DNA of 64,000 nucleotides from Liopterus haemorrhoidalis. Its lineage: Eukaryota; Arthropoda; Insecta; Coleoptera; Dytiscidae. Below, piece after piece: positions 21,991 to 33,114 of this stretch. The notes under the pieces are model-generated. The model saw only the letters and a program-made list of their open reading frames with translations, ran no database searches and was not told the origin of the DNA. A program made the translations under genes and the position numbers. The DNA lies in NCBI GenBank assembly GCA_963971575.1, contig OZ020611.1:246412654-246476653 (forward strand). Direction: 5' to 3'. Every line of letters starts with the position of its first letter. Position 1 is the stretch's first letter.

Positions 21991-22229
21991 TCCTGCGATT
22001 GTTAAGACTCGATGAATGGACGGCTGTTCCAAATAACATTTCTTTTGAAATAACAAATAATATTAGGCTACTCGCACACCTGCTTATCTCAAAATATAAC
22101 ATATTTTTCTTAAGAGGGTGTTGTGTTAACTCAAAGTATTGTGCTTTGAATATTTTTATTATTACAAATTATAAAAATCTGCGATGTTATATGTAGATCC
22201 AGTGGCGGCTCCTGAGTACGCGCTGCGGA

Positions 22230-22415
22230 ACTTACTTAAAAATGATTGATAATGAAAATTCGTTTTTATAAATATTGCAGTTTTAGTGTTTTTGACAAGA
22301 TTAATTATTTTTTTAATTAATGGCTAAATTATGGTCAATAAATGTTATGGATTTTTATGAAATCAAAAATATAATAAAAAAAATTCAATATCTGTGGACC
22401 GAGGTTTGAACGAGG
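22230..22415 (+). mobile_element. Family A2 fragment, left of the Kolobok-like insertion
   Basis: It matches 26420-26520, including ATTAATGGCTAAATTATGG and AATGTTATGGATTTTTAT, and ends in a box B-like GAGGTTTGAACGAGG near 22401-22415. The same element resumes at 23655. Confidence 0.6.
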
Positions 22416-22419
22416 TTAA

Positions 22420-23652
22420 GGGGGGGTATGGTCAGAAAATCGTTTTTTTTTTTGTATAGTGACTCAGGAGTGTCCATACAAAATTTCAGGTCGATCCGAG
22501 CAAAATTAACGAAGTTATCGGCTTAACAATACAAATAACTCAAATTCATATTTTCGCGCAAATCGCGTGTTATAGCGTTCCTTTCAGAACGCTGCTTTAT
22601 TAGCCGCGCGCAGCTCTCATATACGTAATAGTAGAGTCTTCCCACTCTATCCACACCTGTCTGTGCTATATTTGTGTTGGAGGTTTCACTCAAAATAATA
22701 ATGAGAGCTTGAACCAACTTATTTGGAAAATAAGTCCAAAAATACTGAGTGGAACCTCCACAATTGTTGAAATTGCAGCTGATGTAGCAGCTAGTTATTT
22801 CAATGAAGGCAATTTCGCATATCTAACGTTTATGGAAGAGATGGGCATAAGCGTAGGGACGAGCTCTCATGAATGGGCACGCGAAGAGGATAAATTTCGG
22901 ATTAGCAGAGCTAATCAAAAAGCTGCAGAGGCTACTAAAGAAGCTCGGGTTTTAAGAAGACAACAGCAAAAAGATGCATTGGACATCCTTGCCGATGGCC
23001 CTACACTTTACGGACCCGGAATTGATGACTCCGTGTGAGTATGAAGAAAAATTAATATGTTTAAAAAAAAAAAAAATAAAACGCGTTTTTTGAGGAATTT
23101 TATTTTTCAAGTCGGTGAGACATGTAACTCGAAAACTACTCGACCGATCTTTCTGAAATTTTGCACACTATTTCTGTAGGCAATTTACTAGGTAACGCTG
23201 TCGAGATATTTTTTTTTTCTTGCTTTCTTTTTTTTTCTGGAATTTTTTACAACTGAAAACAGAAATTTCGAAAAAAAAATCCGTTTTTTTCGTTTTTTTG
23301 ACTTCAAACTTATACCAAAAATTAAATAATCTAGATATTTGAAAAAACTCGACAGCATTACCTCAAGAAACTCATAAACTAACGAAATATTTTTGTTTTT
23401 TTTGTTTTAGATGATCCAGTCATTAGTTATGTGTCTCACCGCAAATCAACTCTTTGTCCTGAACGAAAATTTCAAATTCATGTCACGAGCTTAATTTTCG
23501 ATATTTTTCAATAAAAATTTTTTTGGATACTCTTCAAAGGTTGTTCTTTACTGTAGGTATTATCCCAATTAAGTTACTATTAACAGTTTTCTAAAAAAAA
23601 ATCTTGAAAATGGGTATAAAATGTGCTGCTCTGACCATACCCCACCCCCCCT
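22420..23652 (+). mobile_element. Kolobok-like DNA transposon derivative with TTAA sites
   Basis: TTAA flanks both ends (22416-22419 and 23653-23656). The ends are inverted: GGGGGGGTATGGTCAGA at the left and TCTGACCATACCCCACCCCC at the right; the right end has five extra bases. TTAA plus G-rich ends suits the Kolobok superfamily better than piggyBac, whose ends start CCY. The interior holds one degenerate C-terminal coding segment (22709-23038). The element sits inside an A2 repeat. Confidence 0.7.
22700..23038 (+). pseudogene. C-terminal remnant of an arthropod transposase-like protein
   Basis: The frame reads MNQLIWKISPKILSGTSTIV, then EIAADVAASYFNEGNFAYL and a MGISVG motif, followed by a basic stretch EARVLRRQQQKD and LYGPGID near the end. 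The pattern (N.LIW...PK, then an alanine-rich helix, FN.G, LG...G) is, from memory, common at the C-terminus of multi-copy arthropod proteins annotated as Mutator-like or Kolobok-type transposases. The catalytic region is absent, so it is not a working enzyme. The ATG at 22709 is probably internal to the original ORF. Confidence 0.55.
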
Positions 23653-23654
23653 TT

Positions 23655-23765
23655 AATAGAACAAATACTCGTAGACATCCAGTATTATGTTGGCTTCTTA
23701 CATTTATTAAATACCTACAACACCCTGAAATGTGTGAAAATTTACAATTCACAATTCACAACTCC
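23655..23765 (+). mobile_element. Family A2 3' end, right of the Kolobok-like insertion
   Basis: Nearly identical to 432-536: ACTCGTAGACATCCAGTATT, then ATACCTACAACACCCTGAAA and a damaged terminal palindrome. Confidence 0.65.
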
Positions 23766-23784
23766 TTAAATACGATCAACTGTA

Positions 23785-24007
23785 GCAGCGGTACTTAACC
23801 GGGTGGTACCGACCCCCAGGGGGGTCCTGAAAAGACCTTAGGGGGTCCCGTAATTAAAAGAAAAAAATTAATTTTTACCAGTTTTTGATTTTAAAACTAT
23901 AATAAACTTAAGAATATTTAAAATATTATTTCAATTTTCTTGGGGGATCCAGAAAATATTTTAGGCTAGTTGGGGGGTCCCGAGTATAAAAAGGTTAAGA
24001 ACCACTG
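23785..24007. mobile_element. hAT-like MITE
   Basis: CAGCGGTACTTAACCGGGTG at the left and AAGGTTAAGAACCACTG at the right form inverted ends of about 15 bp; both are preceded inward by GGGGGTCC-type sequence. The flanking 8-mers do not match cleanly. Superfamily inferred from the terminal pattern. Confidence 0.6.
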
Positions 24008-24930
24008 GTTTGAAGCTTACAGATTTGCTGCATAAATCCGTGAAAGTTACTAAAATTCAAAATCGAGTTCCGTTTAAACCAAAGAAACAAGCTAGAATCT
24101 TATGTACCTGTAAACTTAAAAATAACACAAGTAAACTTCCACCAACCCCACGACTGGGGGGGGGCAAAATATACAGTAAAAATGGAGCAATATCTTCAGT
24201 TTCAGAGGAAATAATGACACCATACTCCTTCACAGGAACAGATCTAATTATTCTACTCTTACCTTTTACCCATACAATATAGACAGGAAAAACATAAGGA
24301 AAATTACATAAAATACATAATTAACAGTCGGAAAATGTGTGAAAACTTATAATACCCACCGTAACTTTCTCAGCAGATCATTTCTGAACACTATCTCCAT
24401 CTCTCTCCCACACACAGCAAAATACAATAACGTCATATCTCTCTTACACATTGCTTATATTGAAAAACATAAATTTTGCAAAAAAGCACAAAAATAACAC
24501 AAAATACATGTTCAAAATGGGTTAAAATAAAGTTATATACCTTTTAAACTACTAGGATTGTTTGAATAAAATAATAAAAGACAATTTAAGGTTCCTAATT
24601 CTTTGTTGGCGAGGTGACGCTAGTTTTGTTAACCGATTCATTCTTGTATTTCTCCAGCCCCAGGTGTAATTATTGTTTCAAAACCTTCCTTAGGCCTTCT
24701 TCTAACTTTGTGAGTTTTGATTTTAGTTAAAATTAACTTTTTTTCCCATTTTTTGGAAATAAGCTGCAGAAGACAATGTTTGTTTGACAAGAAGCACTGT
24801 GACTCTAGCGGCGCTGTGGTGAACTAAATTTCATGTCTTCTGTGAATTTCTAGAAATTATTTATATTAAAAATTAATTTCTCAAATTTTGTCCAATATTA
24901 AGAAGTGAAATTTTCAGGGAGTAGTTTTTA
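24008..24930. other. Unique stretch, no gene recognised
   Basis: AT-rich sequence. CGAGTTCCGTTTAAACCAAA near 24063 resembles the degraded end of family P at 19700. Nothing else can be supported. Confidence 0.3.
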
Positions 24931-24931
24931 T

Positions 24932-25444
24932 CAGGGCTTCGAACCGTTATTTTTTTCGTTTCGGTTTTCGTTCCGGTTCAATTAAAAAAATATATATCGG
25001 TTCGGTTCCGGTTTTCGTTCTGGCAAAAATAACGGTTTTTTTCGGTTTTTGTTTTTCGGTTCAGTTCCGAGTGATAAATTTGTAAATGCTTTTATTTGTA
25101 TTAGAAATTTATTTTCTACTATAATTTAGAAGAATATTTTATTCCTTATTTTGTAATAATCATACCTGCCGCTGCCGGGGGGGATTCTTGGCGTTCAACC
25201 CCTCCCCCCTCTTGAAATAATAGAAGCGCATTTTTTTTACTTATCAGTTAAAAATAAATACGATTTTTTTCTGCTCATCAGTTTAAAAAATAATCTTAAA
25301 TAAAATGTATTTTATATTCACTCACATAAACATTATCTGAACCGAAATAAACCGATATTTTTTTTTCGGTTCAGTTCCGGTTTTCGTTCCGTCACAAATA
25401 ACGGTATTTTTCGGTTTTCGGTTCAGTTCCGGTTCGAAGCCTTG
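24932..25444. mobile_element. hAT-like MITE with CGGTT-rich repeats
   Basis: CAGGGCTTCGAACCG at the left is matched inversely by CGGTTCGAAGCCTTG at the right. Inside, each end carries a series of TTTTCGGTTC/GTTCCGGTT units, and the middle is AT-rich. No coding sequence. Confidence 0.65.
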
Positions 25445-25479
25445 AATATTTTCTAACGTTTGGCTAAAGTTGTGTAACG

Positions 25480-26520
25480 TATTTTCGGATTTTTATAATT
25501 TTGGTATATAACAAAATCTATATCTAATTGGGAGTATCAACAAGCAAATTTTTATTTTTGAAAACCAATTCTTTTTATGGGATTTTTCCCAAAAATATGT
25601 CAAAAAACTTTCGTCCTCCATTTTATCTCTTGGAGGGGTCGAACTAAAAATCTTAAAAGAATCTCCATAATGAAAATTGATGGGAACCGGAATAGTTCAA
25701 CAGTAATTTTTGATCAGATTAGTTTTTCAAAAAATGTCGAAAAATGTTTTTGTATCGTTAAAAAATTGATGGTCGTTAAAAAAAAAATTATTGTGTGATA
25801 TCAAAAGAAATCTCTTACGTAGATTAAGGAACGAAAGTAGTTTTTTAAAATTCGTTTCTTTTAACACGATTTTAGCAAAAAATGTGCTAAAAAAGTTCTT
25901 GTCCCGCACCATTTTACCCAAAGGGGTTAATCCAAAATTCTGAAAAAATTATAGGTAATGTACAGTCTGTTCCAAACGGTTAGGCCGAACTAAATGGGAA
26001 TTTCGTTCTTTTAGGTTGTCACGAGAAGGGACCTTGCTTGGGTTATTTCATTTTTCATGTTGGAATGTCACAATTTAAAATTCCAACAATGAAACCATAT
26101 GGAAACGAATGACATGTCAAAATTAAATTAATATTTTTTATACATTTTAATGACAAAAAAATTATTAAATGGGAAATTTGTATTAAGAATGACACAAAAA
26201 ATCAAAATATAAAGAAAATGGCAATTTAAAATGATATTAACCTTAACCAAAAAATGTTTATTGTAAGTATGATTTACAAAGCTTAAACAAAACGGTCGAA
26301 AAGCACGATTTAAACGATGAAAGTAACTAGATTGCAAAATCTAGTTCCGCCTAACCGTTTGGAACAGACTGTACATTGGTTTGAGCCAGAAACATATCAG
26401 AGGAATTTTTGATCCAACTGCGTTTTTAAAAAATATTGCAATTTTTGTATTTTTGACAAAATTAATTATTTTTTTTTTATTCATGGCTAAATTATGGCCA
26501 ATAATGTTATAGATTTTTAT
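25480..26520 (+). mobile_element. Diverged family A (A2) interrupted by a family P MITE
   Basis: The A block order is recognisable: TGGGAACCGGAATAGTTCAA and TTTTTGATCAGATTAG in one unit, a second degraded unit to TAGGTAATG at 25960, then TACATTGGTTTGAGCCAGAA after the MITE and the GGCTAAATTATGG region at 26480. The element appears to hold two copies of the central block. Confidence 0.6.
25963..26371. mobile_element. TA-flanked MITE (family P), copy 2
   Basis: CAGTCTGTTCCAAACGGTTA at the left and its inverse ending TTTGGAACAGACTG at the right. TA is duplicated (25961-25962 and 26372-26373), and removing the element restores the A2 phrase GGTAATGTACATTGG exactly. 409 bp, no protein. Confidence 0.92.
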
Positions 26521-26699
26521 TCTTAATTGATTGTTACATATATATATATCAAGTAGTGCATTGATATAATAATCTAGTTACCATTTTTCAGCGATTTTAA
26601 AAATGTTTTTTGTTATTTGTCTTAGCTGTCAGTGTCTGTTAATAATATTAATTAATAGACCTTGCGGCCAATTATTAAATTAACAAACTTTAATTTTAA

Positions 26700-27160
26700 A
26701 TCTGCTGGAATATTTTAATTCCAAAAAAGAGAACAATGGGCCTCTTATTTCTCTATCTTGTGTCCATCAAAGAGTAGCAGCTGTCTTAGAGATTTCGGAA
26801 TCAACAATTCGTAGAATTATAAAATATAATAAATCTGAACTTCTCACTAACAAAATCACGAGAAAACGAAGGAAATTCAAATCTGAACCAGTTTATTTTA
26901 TTGATACATTGGCACAAACGTATCAATAGTATCACTGCCAGTTTAACCCCATTGAACTAATTTGGGGTATAACAAAAAATTATTATGATAGACATATTGG
27001 TTAAAACGGATATAGTGATAACGAAGTTTTGAAAATGTGGCAAGTAGTCTGTGATCAAATTAGTTGTGAAACTTGGGCAAAATCTGTTAAAAAAATCGAA
27101 AATTTAATAAATGAATGCGATAGTTCAGATGACGACGATATCATGCATTACAGTGACTAA
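26700..27160 (+). pseudogene. IS630/Tc1-type transposase with internal deletion
   Basis: One frame from 26732 to 27160 reads an N-terminal helix-turn-helix (SCVHQRVAAVLEISESTIRR), a basic linker, FIDTLAQTYQ, a stop codon, then CQFNPIELIWGITKNYYDRH, a second stop and a helical C-terminus ending in acidic residues. The NPIEL.W motif is the last part of the DDE domain in Tc1/IS630-like enzymes. The middle of the catalytic domain is deleted and two in-frame stops remain, so it is dead. Confidence 0.75.
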
Positions 27161-27450
27161 TTATTTAAAAATAAAAATAAACATTTAAATACAACTTGTA
27201 GCAATATATTATATGAATAAATATATTTTTACTCAATATTTTATTACTTTGTACTTGGGGAAACATAACAATTTAATTTAATTAAACAACAAATTATAAT
27301 CCAAAATTTACGTATGAGTAGTTTTTCCTTATTTATAATTATTATCTTAAAATTAATAATTTTGTTTGTTTGAGTACTGCTGTGAATTTATTTTCGTGCT
27401 CTAATTAGTAAAGATATCTACGAATCATGCCATTTCTTTCTAATGCATTG
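27161..27450. other. AT-rich tail region
   Basis: Probably the 3' flank of the transposase remnant; no inverted end could be identified. Confidence 0.25.
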
Positions 27451-28089
27451 TTTTTAGGGTTTTGTAGGTATGACCAAAAAACCCTTATACCGTCATTTTG
27501 TCGTCTGTCTGTCTGTCTGTCTGTCTGTCTGTTCGGTAAAAATTGTAGCCAAACGGCTAAACCTAGAGAGTTGAAATTTGGCATGCTTATACAACTCTTT
27601 GACCCGCACATAGGAAAAGTACTAAAACATCTAAAAAACATATCCCCCTAAAAATATAAACAAATATGTGCTCATCGAAAAAAAAAAATATTTTTTTATA
27701 ATTCTGAGTAGGGTATCAAATGAAAGCCCTTGGTACGTGGATTAATGATCAAATTTTTATTTTTGCAAAATAAATTATTTTGAAGCGATTTTTGCCAAAA
27801 TTGTGCAAAAAATTTTTTGTCCCACACCCTGTAGCCCAGATGGTTTAAACTAAAAATCTGAAAAAATTCTAAGTAATGTACATTGGTGTGAACCGGAATA
27901 GTTCAACAGGAATTTTTGATCAGATTAGGTTTTTGGAAAAAAACGCATTTTTTGTGATTTTTTGCTAATAATGTACACAAGTTATAGCTTTGTAACAAGC
28001 AACACTCTAACGTGTGTGCTGGTCTAGTGGTATTTGACGCTGAGTTTTCACCCATGTAACCCGATCCGATAGGGATCGAACCCTGGAGC

Positions 28090-28134
<45 letters not shown>

Positions 28135-28524
28135 CTATATTGTTTAAATTATTTTTTCAAAATTCTAATTATATTTTGGCAAATGTTGCATTTAATTTTT
28201 AAAAGCGTAAATTTAATAGTCAGTGGAAATTGTTTAAATTATAATTTAATTCTGTTTCAATGTACACGAAATCAGAGGGGCGGAACTTATAACAACCAAT
28301 GGAAGCCATAGGCGCAATTTTGAAATTCTTAATGAACCTTGCTATATAAAAAAAAATACTGCACATATTTAGAAACCTAAATAATGGTATTAGGCGTTCG
28401 AATTAAAATTAATAAAAAAAATATTTTAATATAAAATTTGTTTTCGCATCCAAAATAATCATCATTCACTTACTAAATACCTGCAAAACCCTGAAATGTG
28501 TGAAAATTCACACTTCACATCAAT
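27451..28524 (+). mobile_element. Family A element, full length
   Basis: The cleanest A copy: 5' edge at 27451, GTCT array of about eight units at 27500-27533, AGCCAAACGGCTAAACCTAG, AACAAATATGTGCTCATCGA, TTGTCCCACACCCTGTAGCC, GGTGTGAACCGGAATAGTTC, tRNA-like cassette 28010-28095, a TA microsatellite at 28096-28130, AAAGCGTAAATTTAATAG and the 3' palindrome GTGTGAAAATTCACAC at 28498-28513. Non-coding. Confidence 0.9.
28010..28095 (+). other. tRNA-like cassette in family A copy 4
   Basis: TGCTGGTCTAGTGGTATTTG occupies the box A position and GGGATCGAACCCTGG the box B position. Similar to the cassette at 9945-10040 but not to those in copies 1, 3 and 5. Confidence 0.55.
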
Positions 28525-28549
28525 TTTTTATTAAAATAATTTGGAAGGT

Positions 28550-29320
28550 TAGTTGTCAACTTGAGTCATTATACGTTACTATGGGTATGCAAATAATTAT
28601 AATGATATAGACAGAGAAAGCATATAGTATTGTATATCGATACTTGTAGCAACGGACAGTCACCTATCAGCAATCCGACTATATCTGATTTTATATTAAG
28701 CTTGATAATTAAATGGGTAATCGCTGATAGCCATAGATGAGCATTTTAACTAACTTTTTGGTATCGTATTTGCCGGTTGGGATGTAGGACGGTGTGTGGA
28801 GCGGTACGGTGAGCGGTGAGAGGGGGGGGAGGTGAGATTATTTCATTTGGCATTATAGCTTAGATTCTCCGAGTATTTTTACCTGCTCTCGCCTCTTATC
28901 TCCGGCGAATCTACCGAGATGTTTTCTGGACGGCTGATAGTTTCCACCCTGTGCACGTGACCTTGACAGTGAGTCTTCACGGCGGCGATGGCGGTGGTGG
29001 GAGGTGGGGGGAGGGCCCGCGGGGTCCGGCAGGAGATGAGGCCGAGAGGGACGGGGCTACAGGCGACCCAGCCCGACAGACAGAGATGCCGAGATATTTG
29101 GGAATTTTTCACAGTTCCCAGAGTTGACCATGGAATTGTTTGAGGGTTTCTCGAGCGCGAACTACCCCCGCGAATACAATTGCACAACTATCAACGTCAT
29201 CATGCACTGTGTTCCCTCGCCCATGGGAAATATATAAACTAAACAACTGCAAGAGTTGAAGCGTTTGACACAATAACATCACTAACCTTTCTCAATAGGA
29301 TGCCATCGAGATTCTGTTCT
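28550..29320. other. Unique DNA with a GC-rich island at 28790-29240
   Basis: The island has G-rich runs (28820, 29000-29020), then CCGGCGAATCTACCGAGATG and GTGCACGTGACCTTGACAGT, the latter containing E-box-like CACGTG. A 102-codon minus-strand frame has no recognisable domain. Candidate regulatory DNA. Confidence 0.35.
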
Positions 29321-29412
29321 TACTTTTTATGATGTACAGGGCCGTGTTTAAGTATTGCCACATATGGTGCATGCACGGGGACTCTTTATGAGGCCTTATT
29401 CTCAAAGACCTT

Positions 29413-29483
29413 CGTTGTTTTCTAGCTTGATGGTTGTATATGAAACACAGTAATGCGGGCTCGATTCCCGTTCACTCCACGGA
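29413..29483 (+). other. tRNA-like sequence (possible SINE head)
   Basis: TCTAGCTTGATGGTTG at 29421 fits a D arm/box A, and GCGGGCTCGATTCCCGT at 29455-29471 forms a five-pair T stem (one G-T) with a seven-base loop. No good acceptor or anticodon stem is visible, so a functional tRNA is unlikely. Confidence 0.5.
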
Positions 29484-29589
29484 ATAATTACCATCAGAGT
29501 TTTAACAAGGGGGGGGGGGGCATGAAAGCAAAGATGGAAAATTTTTGTGAAGTGTGACTTTTCACACATTTGAAAAATTTGTAGGCATT

Positions 29590-31060
29590 TAAAGTTCGTT
29601 CTACATTATACTTTTTTGCGAAGCACTACACGGTAAAAAAGGTTTTGTTGGAATTACTAAAATTTTAGTTACTCCAGCAAATTTTTTTAGTGGTATTTTG
29701 ACAACAAATTTTTCTAATCACATAAATTTGCATTGGGAACAAAATGTTTTTGCTGAAATTTTTGTTCTAGGAACTAATTTTCATTAGTTAGAATTAGCAA
29801 ATTTTTATGGTAACAAAAAATTATTTGTCTCACGAACTGATCATCTTTTGCCCGGGTAACCACCTTTGTTGGGGTGACTAATAAAATTAGTTAGAAGTAT
29901 ATTACTAATTTCATTTGTTGTAATCTCAAATCAGAGATATATTTATATTTAGTGATGAAAAAATCGCTATTAGAAGTCACAAAATTGAACTGGAAATGTT
30001 ATGACATCTAACAGATTTTGTTTTCGCAAAGAAATTTAAAAATATCTCTACCTGTAAAATGTATATATGTATTAAGAAAAATAAAACAAATTTTATAATT
30101 TATTGTTGTTATAATTTATTATTAACAAAATTTACAGTTATAAAATTTAATATGTAACAGGACATTAACTAATTTTAAGTTAGATTTTTAGTATGAACAT
30201 AAAACAATTAAATATTCAAAATTATTACAAATATTCATTTCCAATTTATATATGCCAGGCAAAAATTCACGTCTATCAACTTATACCCGGTTTATACACT
30301 GCTTAGCTTAATGTAAATGGAAATAATAATAATTTTCACTTTTACTGATAAAACCATGTTCACAACAAAAAAATGAACATCTGTAAACGATAAGAAATTT
30401 TTAAATGGAGTTCTAAACAGGGTATAGTTTTTAGCATATTTCTATATGATTACAAAAATTCCACACCAAAGTATTAGCATTAATACACTATTTGTATTAT
30501 TAAAATCATTACCTGTTTTATTTATTGGGCTAATTTACTCTTTTATCGAGTAGCCCAACTTTTTTAAACTGTCTCCTCAAGTTGTAATACGTTGAAAATA
30601 TTTGCGAAGTCCCCAAGATACTAATATTCGGATACACTGCATTGTTGCACTTATTTGCTTATTAAATACAGCGCAGAAACTATCAACAGGTATTAAAACG
30701 TCAACCACTAACAAAGCCTCCGCCATATTGTTCCGAACTCAAAACGCATGTGCAAGGCATATACGTCACATACCTGGATGACTAACATGATTTGTTAAAT
30801 GAACAAAATTATTAAGTATCATTATACATTTGTTTCACATGGACTAACACATTTGTCGTAGCAACAAATTTAATTTGTAACCTTAACAAATAGGTATGAA
30901 ACTAATTTCTCTTTGTTAGAATGACTTTAAGGTCTTAGTAAGATCAACCACCGTAATTGAAAAAATATTATCAGGGACAATTTTTTTCTGTTACTCTAGC
31001 AAAAACTTGGCCAAGTAAAATATTTTACTTGATGGAACAATGTCATTTTTCTCCGTGTAC
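29590..31060. mobile_element. AT-rich region, possible degraded element with ACACGG ends
   Basis: TACACGGTAAAAAAGG near 29629 and TTTTTCTCCGTGTA near 31048-31061 are weakly inverted to each other. Related motifs of the type TTAGTTACTCC/ACTAATTT recur in between. No frame shows a known domain. The boundary call is tentative. Confidence 0.25.
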
Positions 31061-31550
31061 AGATTTTTTGCATAGTACTGACGTAAAAAGTATTATGTGG
31101 AACACAATACTTCCTTCCAACTTTCGATGCTACACTACAAACTACACTATTTTCAAAACTACCTCCGGGCAAATTTTTGGATGACAGTTGTACACTTGTC
31201 AGTCGTACCAACTACCACCTTTTTAGTTTTTGTTTACAACTTAACTTTTAGAAGTTTAGAACATATAATTAAATATAAACTTAGCACAATTATTATAAAT
31301 TAACAATATTTATAAATTGGTTACTAGAATTGGTGCTATAATTGAGTATTTGTATCTCAAAGAATAGCGATAAGAAAATATTATGAAGCAAAAAAAATAA
31401 TATGTTATTCCATAAGAAACTTATTAATTATTAAATATTAAACAGTTTCAAACGCCGTCTTTTAATGACGTAGCTGACCACAGGAGTGCCTTAAATTAAT
31501 ATGTGTATAGATGATATCAATGATACTCATTATTTTTTTATTTTCGTAAT
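31061..31550. other. AT-rich unique stretch
   Basis: Nothing recognisable; open frames up to 75 codons lack similarity to families I know. Confidence 0.3.
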
Positions 31551-31552
31551 TT

Positions 31553-32145
31553 TTAAAACTTGATTATAATATTGACGAATTTGGCATCCCTAGTAAACTT
31601 ATCAAGATGACTATATGGTGTGTGTGTCGGGATCCATAAGCAGAGTAAAAGTAGGAAACTTTTGGTCACAGCCTTTTGAAATTCATACTGGGGTGAAACA
31701 AGGAGACGCCACCTCACCTTTGCTGTTCAACCTCGTGCTGGAGATGCTGTTACGAAAAGCCCAAAATACCAACCAATGTGGTCTAGACCAGTGTTTCTCA
31801 ACAGGTGGTCCGCAGAAAAATTTTAGTGGTCCGCGAAAATTTTTGTATGTGTTGTTTGCAGGTTTTTTTTGTAATTTTTATATACATTTATTATGTAAAT
31901 AATTTATATTTTGTTTATTATCTGTAAACATTTTGTGATTTTCTACAAATAAAGTAAATGTATTTTCGGAACACATTAAATATATTTGCTTTCTTGCAAA
32001 AAATGAAACAACAATTATTATTAGTGGTCCGCGTTAAAAAATTATATATTTTACTGGTCCGCGGTGCGTTTTTGATTGAGAAACACTGGTCTAGACCTCA
32101 ATGGGTACCACAAGATTTTACGGTATGCAGATGAGGATATTATTT
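31553..32145 (+). pseudogene. RTE-type reverse transcriptase fragment split by an hAT MITE
   Basis: The frame from 31553 reads DEFGIPSKLIKMTIW, then after a frame change at about 31610 RVKVGNFWSQPFEIHTGVKQ and GDATSPLLFNLVLEMLL, the RT block of RTE-type elements. After a 300-bp insertion the frame resumes with LNGYHKILRYADED, the position of the catalytic YADD box, here altered by one extra residue. 5' truncated, frameshifted, interrupted. Confidence 0.85.
31789..32088. mobile_element. hAT MITE (family H), copy 1
   Basis: The ends CAGTGTTTCTCAAC and its inverse TTGAGAAACACTG bound a 300-bp element. GTCTAGAC is duplicated exactly on both sides (31781-31788, 32089-32096), the 8-bp signature of hAT elements. 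Both sub-ends carry TGGTCCGCG-type phrases. A second copy is at 39883-40184. Confidence 0.95.
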
Positions 32146-32154
32146 TTTTTTTGT

Positions 32155-32345
32155 TTTTTTCTGTGGGGCATCAAATGAATGTTCTTAAAAAATAGATAAA
32201 CGATTTGAAATTAGTTTTTAAAAATATTTTTAATATGAAATGATTTTGCCAAAAATATATATTTCTTACCACCTTATCTTTTAGAAAATCTACTTGAAAA
32301 ATTCAGAATAAAGCACATTAATATAGAATTTTACATTTGGAATAA
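32155..32345 (+). mobile_element. Diverged family A fragment
   Basis: Degraded A body from GGGGCATCAAATGAATGTTC through TTTGCCAAAAATATAT to GAAAAATTCAGAATAAAGCA; no termini. Confidence 0.5.
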
Positions 32346-32500
32346 TTAGAAAGATTGAATAATAAAATTTTTATAGCAAAAAAAAAATATTGTAATGTAG
32401 GGCCGGGGCTTACGGAATTGACTCACCCCCAACACTCAAAAAACACTTTTCAAGGGACACATTTAACTCGTAAATAAAAATAACCATAAGAAAAAAAAAA
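32346..32500. other. Short unique spacer
   Basis: AT-rich spacer; nothing seen. Confidence 0.3.
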
Positions 32501-33114
32501 AGTCAGCTGTGGCCACCACAGGACCGACCGCCATCATAAAGTACTTATATAAAATACATTCTAGCAGCAGAGTAGAAATAACTTGACCTAATATTTTCTA
32601 ACAGAAATATTATTTATCATGACCATGAAAACGTTACATATAAAAGTATGAAAAAATTGAGACTTAAATTTTACAGAAATTATTCGAAATTTTTCGTTTT
32701 ATTAAAAAACGTCTCAAATAAAATTTATTAATTATTGTTTTTATAGCAACTTTTGTTCAATAAATTTTTTCGAAATATTTTTCTGTTGAGAAATATTCAC
32801 AAAAATCTTAAAATCGACACGAGTAAACTCCCATTTTTAGTCAACCGATTTTTACCAAAAGTTGATCAACTCGTGCCATTGATGGCAGAAGCTTAAATAT
32901 GAAGTTTCATAAAAATTCTTTCAGCTAAATTTGTTTTGCACCTGTACACAGACAGACGGACGGACGGACAGACAGACAGACGGACGGACGGACCGACAGA
33001 CCGACAGACATCATGCTAAAAATAGTGAAAACGTTATGTAGGCAGCTCAATTCGTGGAGATCCATCGAAATCTCGAAATGTCAAAATCGGTATGGTCACA
33101 ATACCTCCCTTATA

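Noticed and set aside
29590..31060. A complete transposon with ACACGG ends
   Set aside because: The inverted similarity is short, no target duplication is visible and no coding remnant supports it; listed only as a tentative element.
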